Source: Oceanihabitans iliipiscarium
GTDB taxonomy: Bacteria; Bacteroidota; Bacteroidia; Flavobacteriales; Flavobacteriaceae
Reading direction: 5' to 3'
Assembly (NCBI RefSeq): GCF_042686125.1
Contig: NZ_JBHUOV010000015.1
Span: forward strand, 62,001 to 126,000
DNA: 64,000 bases
Position numbers and translations under genes: made by a program. Positions within the stretch are counted from its first letter, which is position 1, and every line of letters starts with the position of its first letter. Below, in pieces: positions 9,293-16,885 of this stretch. Below the pieces are notes generated by a model that was not told the origin of the DNA, made no database searches, and saw nothing but the letters and a program-made list of their open reading frames with translations.

Positions 9293-9943
9293 ATGGGCAA
9301 TTTAAGTATTGTAACAATTGTAATAATAGTAGCAAATGTATTAATTTCTTACAAAGGCTTTGGCGACTTTAACTTTTTTGAAAAGTATAAGTTTAATGTT
9401 GGTGGTATAAAAAGAGGAGAACAGTTTAGAATGTTTAGTTCTGGGTTTCTGCATATAGATACACAGCATCTGTTATTTAATATGTTAACCCTTTTCTTTT
9501 TTGCAGATGTAGTTATACAAGACTTAGGCGCTTTAAGTTTTGTTTTAGTGTATGTTGGTAGCTTGATGCTCGGAAGTTTACTGTCCTTATACTTTCATAA
9601 AGATGAGTATCATTACAGTGCAGTTGGAGCTAGTGGTGCTGTAACGGGAATTTTATATTCAGCTATCTTATTACGTCCAGAAATGAGTTTATATATGTTT
9701 TTTGTTCCTATACCAATTCCAGCATATGTCTTTGGTATTGGTTATTTATTATATTCTATTTATGGAATGAAAAGTAAATCCGATAATATAGGCCACGATG
9801 CACATTTTGGAGGTGCTATAGGAGGTTATATTATTACTTTGTTTTTAGCAACTTGGCTTTTTGAAACGAACCTTTTAATGATTGGTTTATTAGCAATACC
9901 AATTGTGTTATTATTTGTCTTAAAACGAATGGGGAAATTATAA
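9293..9943 (+). CDS. Rhomboid family intramembrane serine protease
   Basis: A 216-residue polytopic inner-membrane protein with about six hydrophobic segments. The nucleophile motif GASG puts the catalytic Ser at about residue 114; HDAHFGGAIGG supplies the histidine (H168 or H171) of the Ser-His dyad. HxxxN (HLLFNM) near residue 57 is the oxyanion-side motif. Rhomboids cut membrane helices of client proteins; the client here is unknown. It is convergent with the TlpA gene, separated by a bidirectional terminator. Confidence 0.93.
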   Translation: MGNLSIVTIVIIVANVLISYKGFGDFNFFEKYKFNVGGIKRGEQFRMFSSGFLHIDTQHLLFNMLTLFFFADVVIQDLGALSFVLVYVGSLMLGSLLSLYFHKDEYHYSAVGASGAVTGILYSAILLRPEMSLYMFFVPIPIPAYVFGIGYLLYSIYGMKSKSDNIGHDAHFGGAIGGYIITLFLATWLFETNLLMIGLLAIPIVLLFVLKRMGKL

Positions 9944-9944
9944 T

Positions 9945-9982
9945 AAAAAAAAGCCTTCTAATTTTTAGAAGGCTTTTTTTTT
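9945..9982. terminator. Bidirectional intrinsic terminator
   Basis: A perfect 10-bp stem, AAGCCTTCTA (9951-9960) with TAGAAGGCTT (9966-9975) and a five-base loop, is flanked by an A-run on the left and a T-run on the right, so it can terminate both converging genes. The T-run overlaps the stop codon of the TlpA-like gene. Confidence 0.9.
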
Positions 9983-11117
9983 AGTCAAGTAATTCAGCTA
10001 TTTTATTATCTAATGCCTGACCTCGTAAATCTTTGGCTACTATTTTTCCATCAGCATCTAATATAAATGTAGCAGGAATAGAATTAATATTGAATTCTTT
10101 TGCTATAGGATCATTAAAATACTGTAAGTTAGAAACCTGATGCCAGGTTAATTTATCTTGAGCAATAGCAGCTATCCAAGCTTGTTTTGCGTCTTTTTGT
10201 TGAGGTGTACCATCTAAAGAAACTCCAATAATTTCTAATCCTTTGTCATGATATTTTTCATATACTTTTACCACATTCGGATTTTCTCTTCTGCATGGTC
10301 CACACCAAGCTGCCCAGAAGTCTATAATAGTGACTTTGCCTTTAATATCATTTAGAGCTAGTGTTTTTCCATCTGGAGTAGGCGCCGAAAAATTTGGCGC
10401 TATGCTACCAATGGCTGTTTTTTTGTTTTTGGAAATATAATCAGCAATTACTTTTCCAGATCTAGAGTTTTTTACTGACGCATTAAAATTTGTATATAAG
10501 TCTTCAATTTTAGTAAATTCTACTTGTTTACTCATTAAAGCTCGCTCTAAAATTAGCGCTGATAAAATAGCATCTTCATTTTTAGTCATAAATTCTAAAT
10601 CATGAGCCAGATTTTCTTTCATAAAACCATCATACTCTTTACGTAAAGCAGCAATTCTTGCTGTGTCTTGTTGTTGCTGGGCAACTTGGTAGTCTGCTGC
10701 TAATTTATTGCTTCTACTACGTAAAGATTTTACAAACTCTTGATATTCATTAAAGTAGTTGTTTTCTTTTCCTCCTTTAATTGTTGAAGCAGAAATACTG
10801 TCGGAATAAATATTGATATCTATTGTTTCATTTTCAATAATTATAGGAAGTCCTCCTTGTACGCCATCAACGGCAATAAAATACATATCAGGACTCTCAA
10901 CATTTCCTTTTAGTTCAAAAGTATTTCCATTAATTCTGGTAGAATCTAAAATAATTTCTTGTCTGTTTTCATTTCTAAGTAGTGTTACTAGAGTATTTTC
11001 TTCAGCGTTATCTATACGTCCTTGAATTAAAAATCCATCACTACTTTCGGTTTTGCTTTCATTTTTACATGAAACAAGAACAAGTGAAATACATAATATA
11101 TAAAGTATACTTTTCAT
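9981..11117 (-). CDS. TlpA/ResA-like thiol-disulfide oxidoreductase lipoprotein with DUF4369 domain
   Basis: A 378-residue protein with a type II signal peptide (ISLVLVSCKN), so a periplasmic or outer-membrane lipoprotein. Residues about 25-125 match the beta-rich DUF4369 domain common in Bacteroidota, then a helical linker, then an AhpC/TSA-type thioredoxin domain starting IGSIAPNFSAPTPDGK with the redox site WAAWCGPCRREN and the cis-proline loop SIPATF. Such proteins reduce or exchange disulfides in the envelope. The client is unknown. The order and length are those of the family. Confidence 0.92.
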   Translation of the reverse strand: MKSILYILCISLVLVSCKNESKTESSDGFLIQGRIDNAEENTLVTLLRNENRQEIILDSTRINGNTFELKGNVESPDMYFIAVDGVQGGLPIIIENETIDINIYSDSISASTIKGGKENNYFNEYQEFVKSLRSRSNKLAADYQVAQQQQDTARIAALRKEYDGFMKENLAHDLEFMTKNEDAILSALILERALMSKQVEFTKIEDLYTNFNASVKNSRSGKVIADYISKNKKTAIGSIAPNFSAPTPDGKTLALNDIKGKVTIIDFWAAWCGPCRRENPNVVKVYEKYHDKGLEIIGVSLDGTPQQKDAKQAWIAAIAQDKLTWHQVSNLQYFNDPIAKEFNINSIPATFILDADGKIVAKDLRGQALDNKIAELLD

Positions 11118-11134
11118 AGTCTTTTATTTTCCTG

Positions 11135-11142
11135 CAAATATA
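11135..11142 (-). promoter_or_regulatory. Putative -7 element of the TlpA-like gene
   Basis: The minus strand reads TATATTTG, 17 bases upstream of the ATG. It sits inside a short inverted repeat (CCTGC, 7 bases, GCAGG; 11131-11147) that could be an operator. Confidence 0.4.
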
Positions 11143-11202
11143 GCAGGAATTACTTATTTATTTTGAAAATGTAAATATGTTAGTTTTAATTTAACAATTT
11201 AG

Positions 11203-11210
11203 TACTTTTG
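11203..11210 (+). promoter_or_regulatory. Putative -7 element of mnmE, implying a leaderless or near-leaderless transcript
   Basis: TACTTTTG matches TAnnTTTG and ends only four bases before the ATG at 11215. With the start of transcription usually about 5-8 bases downstream of this box, the message would begin at or beside the first ATG. The second in-frame ATG follows at 11218. Confidence 0.4.
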
Positions 11211-11214
11211 TTGC

Positions 11215-12606
11215 ATGATGGAAAACGATACAATTATTGCATTGGCAACACCTTCAGGTGCAGGAGCTATTGCTGTAATTAGACTTTCAGGACCAAAAGC
11301 TATAAGCATTATAGATGCTAATTTTAAGTCAGTAAAAAGTCAAAAGACGCTTAGTACTCAAAAAACACATACCATTCATTTAGGTCATATTGTAGAAGGT
11401 CGTAAAACACTAGATGAGGTTTTAGTTTCTGTATTTCTAAATCCAAACTCATACACTGGAGAAGATGTTGTTGAAATATCTTGCCATGGCTCAAATTATA
11501 TTCAACAGGAAATTATTCAACTTTTTCTCAGAAATGGTTGTAGAATGGCAAGTGCTGGAGAATTTACTTTGCGTGCTTTTTTAAATGGAAAATTAGATTT
11601 AAGCCAGGCAGAAGCTGTTGCAGATTTAATAGCTAGTGATAATGAAGCTTCTCACCAAATCGCTATGCAACAAATGCGAGGTGGTTTTTCGTCTGAAATC
11701 GCTAAATTAAGAGAAGAACTTCTAAATTTTGCTTCATTAATTGAGTTAGAACTTGATTTTGCTGAAGAGGATGTTGAATTTGCTGACCGAACTCAGTTTA
11801 AATCTTTAGTTGATAGAATAGGTTTCGTATTAAAACGATTGATTGACAGTTTTGCTGTAGGAAATGTGATTAAAAATGGTATTCCTGTTGCTATTGTTGG
11901 CGAACCAAATGTTGGCAAATCAACACTTTTAAACGCCTTATTAAACGAAGATAGAGCAATAGTTTCTGAAGTTGCAGGAACGACTAGAGATACTATTGAA
12001 GATGAAATATCAATTGGAGGTATAGGTTTTCGTTTTATAGATACAGCTGGAATACGCGAAACAGAAGATATAGTTGAAAGTATAGGGATTAAAAAAACAT
12101 TCGAAAAAATAGACCAAGCTCAAGTTGTTGTTTATCTTTTTGATAGTTTGAATAGTATTTCAAATCTTAATCAAGTACAAATAGAAATTGAAAAGATAAA
12201 AAATAAATACCCTCAAAAACCTCTTATTATAATTGCGAATAAAATTGATAAGTTGGATGATATACAACTAGCAAAACTTAACGCAGAAGTTTCTAATGTT
12301 CATTTGTTATCTGCAAAAACAGGCTTTGGAGTGGAACAGTTAACCAGTTCATTATTAAATTTAATTAATACTGGAGCATTACGTAATAATGAAACTATAG
12401 TCACTAACTCAAGGCATTACGATGCACTTTTAAAAGCCTTTGAAGAAGTTAATAAAGTTAAGCATGGTTTAGAGTCTGGCTTATCTGGCGATTTGTTAGC
12501 TATAGATATTCGCCAAGCACTTTATCATTTTGGAGAAATTACAGGTGAAATTACTAATGATGATTTGTTGGGTAATATATTTGCTAACTTCTGTATCGGG
12601 AAGTAA
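11215..12606 (+). CDS. mnmE: MnmE, tRNA wobble-uridine modification GTPase; 3' end is the element's attachment site
   Basis: MnmE with MnmG adds the carboxymethylaminomethyl group to U34 of several tRNAs. The 463 residues show the N-terminal tetrahydrofolate-binding domain, the G domain with P-loop GEPNVGKST, the switch GTTRDTIED and DTAGIRE, NKID, and the C-terminal helix ending F-C-I-G-K. The Cys of this CxGK end is the conserved residue of the family. The gene is intact even though a 22.6 kb element is inserted in its last codons, because the element supplies an equivalent 3' end. ATG 11215 and ATG 11218 are both possible starts. Confidence 0.97.
   Translation: MMENDTIIALATPSGAGAIAVIRLSGPKAISIIDANFKSVKSQKTLSTQKTHTIHLGHIVEGRKTLDEVLVSVFLNPNSYTGEDVVEISCHGSNYIQQEIIQLFLRNGCRMASAGEFTLRAFLNGKLDLSQAEAVADLIASDNEASHQIAMQQMRGGFSSEIAKLREELLNFASLIELELDFAEEDVEFADRTQFKSLVDRIGFVLKRLIDSFAVGNVIKNGIPVAIVGEPNVGKSTLLNALLNEDRAIVSEVAGTTRDTIEDEISIGGIGFRFIDTAGIRETEDIVESIGIKKTFEKIDQAQVVVYLFDSLNSISNLNQVQIEIEKIKNKYPQKPLIIIANKIDKLDDIQLAKLNAEVSNVHLLSAKTGFGVEQLTSSLLNLINTGALRNNETIVTNSRHYDALLKAFEEVNKVKHGLESGLSGDLLAIDIRQALYHFGEITGEITNDDLLGNIFANFCIGK
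12589..12606 (+). repeat. Left attachment site (attL) at the mnmE 3' end
   Basis: The last 18 bases of mnmE, TTCTGTATCGGGAAGTAA, have an imperfect direct repeat at 35174-35191 with a perfect core TGTATCGGGAA. This is the same gene end used by Salmonella genomic island 1 (trmE/thdF 3' end), as I recall it. The repeat encloses the integrase and all cargo. Confidence 0.85.
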
Positions 12607-12769
12607 CTTACTTTCTTTTATTTATTAATGTATTGATTTTATTGACTTTACAAATTTTTATCTTCTCTTTTTTGTTGCTTTTTTGCTCTTTTTTAACTAA
12701 ATTTGTTGTATATCTGTTGCCTTAAATACGGATTTGTTGCCCAAATCTGTTGGCTAAAAGATTGGCGAA
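12607..12769 (+). promoter_or_regulatory. Left-end recombination region with repeated TGTTG motifs
   Basis: This T-rich, non-coding 163 bases between attL and the first element gene contains at least five copies of a TTTGTTG/TCTGTTG motif (for example around 12672, 12703, 12714, 12733 and 12747). One is part of the 14-bp sequence ATTTGTTGCCCAAA (12732-12745) repeated at the right end. The layout looks like integrase or excisionase arm sites; this is inference. Confidence 0.45.
12732..12745 (+). repeat. 14-bp direct repeat, left copy
   Basis: ATTTGTTGCCCAAA, identical and in the same orientation at 35126-35139. It is 126 bases inside the left att core, whereas the right copy is 34 bases inside the right one. 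Putative integrase arm-binding site. Confidence 0.55.
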
Positions 12770-12823
12770 ATGATGCACCATATTGCCCCACGTTGCACCA
12801 TAACGCTACATAAAGCACCATTT

Positions 12824-13189
12824 ATGAGCAGTAATTTATACATCCCAAAAACCTGTAAACATTGCGGTAATGCTTTTACAGCACGCACAACAGTAACTAA
12901 ATACTGTGGTGATACTTGCGCTAAAAAAGCTTATAAGGCACGTAAGCGTAAAGAAAAAGTACAAGCTACTCTCACAAAGGATATGCAGCAGCAAAAGGAA
13001 GCTGTCCAAATTCCAAGTCTCAACACGGTAAATAACAAAGATTTTTTAAGCGTGACAGAAGCTTCACAATTGATTGGTGTAAGTAGATGGACCATTCAAA
13101 GAATGATTCAACAAGGACGCTTAAAAGCAGTCCGTTTTGGAAGAAAACGTATTGTAGCCAGATGGCAAATAGAAAACCTCTTTAATTAA
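12824..13189 (+). CDS. Zinc-ribbon plus excisionase-type HTH DNA-binding protein
   Basis: A 121-residue protein (counting from the ATG at 12824; an in-frame ATG at 12770 would add 18 residues without family features). Residues 9-35 carry a CxxC...CxxxC zinc knuckle (CKHCGNAF, CGDTCAKKAYKARKRK), followed by a basic stretch and a C-terminal MerR/HTH_17 winged helix (FLSVTEASQLIGVSRWTIQRMIQQGRL). This HTH type is that of excisionases and small element regulators. It ends six bases before the integrase start, so it is probably a recombination-directionality or regulatory partner of the integrase. Confidence 0.8.
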   Translation: MSSNLYIPKTCKHCGNAFTARTTVTKYCGDTCAKKAYKARKRKEKVQATLTKDMQQQKEAVQIPSLNTVNNKDFLSVTEASQLIGVSRWTIQRMIQQGRLKAVRFGRKRIVARWQIENLFN

Positions 13190-13195
13190 CATCCT

Positions 13196-14290
13196 ATGAA
13201 AGTAACATTAAGACAACGCAAAAAGAATGATAAGATAAGTCTGTATTTAGATTACTATCATAAAGGAAAACGCAAAACCGAGTATTTGCGATTATACCTT
13301 ACACCTAATCCTAAAACTAAAACTGAAAGAGAGGTTAACAAGAAAACCAAGCAATTAGCAGAAACCATTTGCGCACAACGTCAAATAGAAATACAAAATG
13401 GTATTTATGGCTTTCAGGATATTGAGAAATTAAAAGGCAGTTTTATTACTTATGTTACGGCTTTAGCTGAAAAGAAAAACACCAGCTCTGGCAACTACGG
13501 GAATTGGAACAGTATGCTAAAACACTTGAAAATCTTTTGTCCTACGGATGTAAGTTTCCAAGATTTGGATAAATCATTTGTTGAGCGTTTCAAAGAGTAT
13601 TTAGACAAAGATGCTATGGCAAGAGCAGGTAAAAAATTGTCTCAAAACTCTAAATATTCATACTATGGTAAATTTTGCGCAGCTTTAAAGCAAGCGGTTA
13701 AGGATGGTATTTTAAAAGTCAATCCTGCTAATGGTGTCGATTATTTCAAACAAGGAGAACCTCAACGAGAATTTTTAACGCTTGATGAATTACAAAAGGC
13801 AGTCAACACAGAATGTGAGTTACCACTATTAAAAAATGCGTTTATATTTTCAGCCCTTACCGGATTACGTTGGTCAGATATTGAAAAATTGGTATGGTCA
13901 GAAATCCAACACTCTAAAGAAATGGGTTATTACATACGTTTCAGACAAAAGAAAACCAAAGGTGCTGAAACATTACCAATTTCAGAACAGGCAAGAGAAT
14001 TATTAGGTGAAGCAGGAAAACCCGAAGCAAAAGTTTTTGAAGGTTTACATTATAGTGCCTGGTCAAACCTTAAATTGCAACAATGGATGTTAAAAGCAGG
14101 TATTACTAAAAATATTACTTTTCATTGTGCCCGTCATACCTATGCCACTTTACAATTAACTTTGGGTACAGACATTTACACGGTATCAAAATTATTAGGG
14201 CATAAAGAATTAAGAACCACACAGATTTACGCCAAAGTAATTGATGATAAAAAGAAAGAAGCTGCTAACCGTATTCAATTGGATTTATAA
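13196..14290 (+). CDS. Tyrosine site-specific integrase
   Basis: A 364-residue recombinase of the Bacteroidota phage-integrase type, with an N-terminal Arm/SAM-like core-binding region (about 1-190) and the C-terminal catalytic domain. The catalytic set is complete: R225 (TGLRWSD), a Lys in the KKTKG beta-hairpin, H310 and R313 (FHCARH), H336 (LGHKEL) and nucleophile Y345 (TQIYAKV). It should carry out integration into and excision from the mnmE 3' end. It is coupled to the following gene (its TAA overlaps the next ATG by one base). Confidence 0.95.
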   Translation: MKVTLRQRKKNDKISLYLDYYHKGKRKTEYLRLYLTPNPKTKTEREVNKKTKQLAETICAQRQIEIQNGIYGFQDIEKLKGSFITYVTALAEKKNTSSGNYGNWNSMLKHLKIFCPTDVSFQDLDKSFVERFKEYLDKDAMARAGKKLSQNSKYSYYGKFCAALKQAVKDGILKVNPANGVDYFKQGEPQREFLTLDELQKAVNTECELPLLKNAFIFSALTGLRWSDIEKLVWSEIQHSKEMGYYIRFRQKKTKGAETLPISEQARELLGEAGKPEAKVFEGLHYSAWSNLKLQQWMLKAGITKNITFHCARHTYATLQLTLGTDIYTVSKLLGHKELRTTQIYAKVIDDKKKEAANRIQLDL

Positions 14291-15240
14291 TGAAAGGAAA
14301 TGTATTTGCAAGCTTGGTATCGATTACCAACGGTTTACATAGAGACGATAGATCAGATAGAGAGTTTAATTTTCAGAACTCTGAATTAAAGGAAAGACCA
14401 AAAGCTGATAATGCGGTTTTTAAGGTAAACTTTAAAAGACCTTTAAACAGTAAAAAAGAATATTACTTTAAGTTGATTTCAAATGATACTGAAACCGAAT
14501 TAGCAGCATTAAAATCCGAATTTCCAACCGATGCAGGAGAACCCGAAAGCAAATACAGATATACAAGACAATTTAATAAATACGATAAGTATCTAAAGGA
14601 TATTGCCGCCTACATCAAAAAGCAGTCTATAAGTAACGATTTAGGCAACGATACTGATTACATCATTAATTACCTAAAAGTGTCCGCAATTCGCCTATAC
14701 ATTGAACTACAAGAGCAATACGGACAATTTTCAGATACTGCTTTATTTTCAATTCAAGAGATAGCAGAAAAGTATTTTAACGATACAGATTTTGATACTT
14801 CAGTATATGTAAAAATAGAAGCTGATAAAAAAGGGGTAATTAAAAAGCCATCTAAAACGAAAAGTAAGCCTAAAACCTCATTTGGTTATAAAAATAAAGA
14901 CACATCTGGACTCTTGAAAGTATTAAACGATTTTCAATTAAGGGTTGATATGCTTGATAATAGAACTACAGTACAACAGTTATTTAACCTATTAATAGCA
15001 AAAGATTTTACAGAAGGTAATACAGAAATTTATCTTCAATGCGAAACCACACAGTTTAGTTATATAGTAGATGTTTTAAAACCTTTTTTTACAGGATTTA
15101 ATCCAACTTCAATTGAGCGTTCTGGAAAGTTTGTTACTAAAACAGGAACACCTCTAAAGGCAAATAATCTTCATAAAAACAAAGTTCACAACCCAAAAGA
15201 AAAAGAAGAAATAGACAATATTATCCAACAACTGCAATAA
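14290..15240 (+). CDS. Hypothetical integrase-linked protein (possibly DUF6617 type)
   Basis: A 316-residue soluble protein with no signal peptide. An N-terminal half rich in charged residues, a lysine/proline-rich linker (about 180-200: KKPSKTKSKPKT) and a C-terminal half (LLKVLNDFQLRVDMLDNRTTVQQLFNLL). It resembles hypothetical proteins that sit beside integrases in Bacteroidota elements, which I recall as DUF6617, but this is from memory. The ATG overlaps the integrase stop, so it is translated together with it; a role in recombination or element maintenance is inferred from position only. Confidence 0.65.
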   Translation: MKGNVFASLVSITNGLHRDDRSDREFNFQNSELKERPKADNAVFKVNFKRPLNSKKEYYFKLISNDTETELAALKSEFPTDAGEPESKYRYTRQFNKYDKYLKDIAAYIKKQSISNDLGNDTDYIINYLKVSAIRLYIELQEQYGQFSDTALFSIQEIAEKYFNDTDFDTSVYVKIEADKKGVIKKPSKTKSKPKTSFGYKNKDTSGLLKVLNDFQLRVDMLDNRTTVQQLFNLLIAKDFTEGNTEIYLQCETTQFSYIVDVLKPFFTGFNPTSIERSGKFVTKTGTPLKANNLHKNKVHNPKEKEEIDNIIQQLQ

Positions 15241-15242
15241 AA

Positions 15243-15300
15243 AACAGTAAGATTAGTAAGAAATCTTACTGTTGTCTTACTCTCATTTTACACTCTTACT
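15243..15300. promoter_or_regulatory. Hairpin and phased AGTAAG/CTTACT repeats upstream of the HTH-replication genes
   Basis: A perfect 12-bp stem (15243-15254 with 15262-15273, seven-base loop) starts two bases after the preceding stop. The hexamer AGTAAG occurs at 15246 and 15255, and its complement CTTACT at 15265, 15276 and 15295, spaced 9, 10, 11 and 19 bases, close to whole turns of the helix. It could be a terminator lacking a T-run, an operator for the HTH proteins, or an iteron-like origin; the regular phasing favours protein binding. Confidence 0.5.
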
Positions 15301-15327
15301 AAAATCCGATAGCTAATTTCAAACCTT

Positions 15328-15356
15328 TGTCATGTTCTTGAAAACCAAGAATGACA
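15328..15356. promoter_or_regulatory. Inverted repeat in the leader of the HTH operon
   Basis: TGTCA-TG-TTCTTG (15328-15340) pairs with CAAGAATGACA (15346-15356): 11 base pairs with a two-base bulge and a five-base loop. It lies 41 bases upstream of the first HTH gene. It may be an operator or RNA structure. Confidence 0.4.
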
Positions 15357-15397
15357 TTTGGCCAGATGTCCATTTCTATTTTTAAAATTAATTAGTT

Positions 15398-15697
15398 ATG
15401 GACGAAATATTAGAACGTCTTAAAATTATCGAAGCACACGTTTTAGACAGAAACATTATTGTAAAAAACGTATTGAGCTTTAACGAAGCCTGTAAATTTT
15501 TGGAATTGTCACAATCCCATTTATACAAGCTTACAAGTACCGGAACCATTCCGCATTACAAACCGAATGGTAAGAAAATTTATTTCAACAGAGCAGAATT
15601 AGAACAATGGTTATTGAGTAACCGTGTCGATTCACAAGATGAAATCGAACAGCAAGCTGCCGATTACTTAATTAAGAAAGGAGCGGTGAAGTTATGA
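15398..15697 (+). CDS. Excisionase-family HTH_17 protein (first of a pair)
   Basis: A 99-residue DNA-binding protein. After an N-terminal helix, residues about 25-75 form the MerR/HTH_17 winged helix (LSFNEACKFLELSQSHLYKLTSTGTIPHYK..GKKIYFNRAELEQWL). Proteins of this kind act as Xis or regulators in Bacteroidota elements. Its stop overlaps the next ATG by four bases; the next gene encodes a second HTH_17 protein. Confidence 0.85.
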   Translation: MDEILERLKIIEAHVLDRNIIVKNVLSFNEACKFLELSQSHLYKLTSTGTIPHYKPNGKKIYFNRAELEQWLLSNRVDSQDEIEQQAADYLIKKGAVKL

Positions 15698-15990
15698 CTG
15701 AAATAATCGATTTACTCTTGGTGCTCTCACAAGAAATAAAGGACTTAAAGGCACGTATCGAGTTGTTACGACATTCGAGAGCAGAAGTATTAAAAGATAC
15801 GTGGATAGACAACCAAGACGTATTGCAGACCTTACACATCAGTAAGCGAACCTTACAGACCTTGAGAGACAACGGAACACTGCCTTATAGCAAAGTAAAG
15901 GGTAAGTTTTATTACAAGGTGTCCGATGTAGAGCAATTGCTTCAAGATAACTACTACAATCATAATTTCAAGCAAGATGGAAGTAAGTAG
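15694..15990 (+). CDS. Excisionase-family HTH_17 protein (second of a pair)
   Basis: A 98-residue protein with an N-terminal helical segment, then HTH_17 at about 30-85 (WIDNQDVLQTLHISKRTLQTLRDNGTLPYSK..GKFYYKVSDVEQLL). It overlaps both neighbours (4 bases upstream, 14 bases downstream). The conserved order HTH, HTH, VirE-N, DUF3987 is common in integrative elements of Bacteroidota. Confidence 0.85.
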   Translation: MTEIIDLLLVLSQEIKDLKARIELLRHSRAEVLKDTWIDNQDVLQTLHISKRTLQTLRDNGTLPYSKVKGKFYYKVSDVEQLLQDNYYNHNFKQDGSK

Positions 15991-16885
15991 AGAGGCAATT
16001 TTAGACAAAACACATTACGGCTTAAAGATTTATGCCTACGTGTTAAGACAGTATTATCCTAATACAGCAGTCCTTTCTGTAAAAGGAAGGGACTGTGGGA
16101 TAACCCGAAACCCCTTTAATGGTGGTAAAGAAACCTTACGGATTCATATTGATGGTGTAATAGCAACACATCGAGATACTGAACTAAAAACTTTTAACGG
16201 TGATGTATTCGATTTTGCACAATATCATTTTAGAATAACCGATGAAGAAGAATTGTTGCATAAGATTAACCAAGAGTTGCATCTCAATTTAGAAGTCAAG
16301 GAAAAGAGCGAATTAGATTGGTTGAATGGTCCAGACGATACTTGGTATGCTTACTGTAGCTTTTTCAAAGCCCCAGTTCGCAATGTGTTTCCTGCGGAAA
16401 CTATGCGGTTATATCAAGTATTTGCATTAATCACAAGTGATAAATACAAAAGAATTACTGAAGATTTAAGAGCAATAAGCGATGTAAAAGAAGCACGTAA
16501 ATTCAAAGCTAATCGCTTTGATTACGTCACTTTTTCAGGAACGTTTGAAAAGCGGAATGATAACAATTTGTTACAGCATTCCAATCTATTAACTATTGAT
16601 TTTGACCATTTAGAAAATCTACAAGAGTTAAGAACACAATTATTGAATGATGAATACTTTGAAACCGAAATGCTATTTACATCACCTTCTGGTGATGGCC
16701 TAAAATGGATTATCAGAATAGATGTTTCAGAAGTAACACATTCAGAGTATTTCACGGCAGTAGCCAATTATATTAAGCATACTTATAACATTGAGGTTGA
16801 CCAGTCAGGTAAAGACGTTTCCAGAGCTTGTTTTTTACCATACGACCCAACAGCCTTTTTACATAAAAGACACCAAGCATTATGA
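15977..16885 (+). CDS. VirE N-terminal domain (BT4734-like) protein
   Basis: A 302-residue protein. Residues 1-100 hold a CHC2/toprim-like preamble (YYPNTAVLSVKGRDCGITRNPFNGG) and residues about 130-300 match the VirE_N/BT4734-like domain (ANRFDYVTFSGTFEKRN, LLTIDFDHLEN, TSPSGDGLKWIIRID, DVSRACFLPYDP), a primase-polymerase-like fold with the acidic DFD residues intact. Such proteins are inferred to work in replication or mobilization of integrative elements; the exact activity is not established. It overlaps the following PriCT_2/DUF3987 gene by four bases; together they resemble a split primase-helicase. Confidence 0.85.
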   Translation: MEVSREAILDKTHYGLKIYAYVLRQYYPNTAVLSVKGRDCGITRNPFNGGKETLRIHIDGVIATHRDTELKTFNGDVFDFAQYHFRITDEEELLHKINQELHLNLEVKEKSELDWLNGPDDTWYAYCSFFKAPVRNVFPAETMRLYQVFALITSDKYKRITEDLRAISDVKEARKFKANRFDYVTFSGTFEKRNDNNLLQHSNLLTIDFDHLENLQELRTQLLNDEYFETEMLFTSPSGDGLKWIIRIDVSEVTHSEYFTAVANYIKHTYNIEVDQSGKDVSRACFLPYDPTAFLHKRHQAL

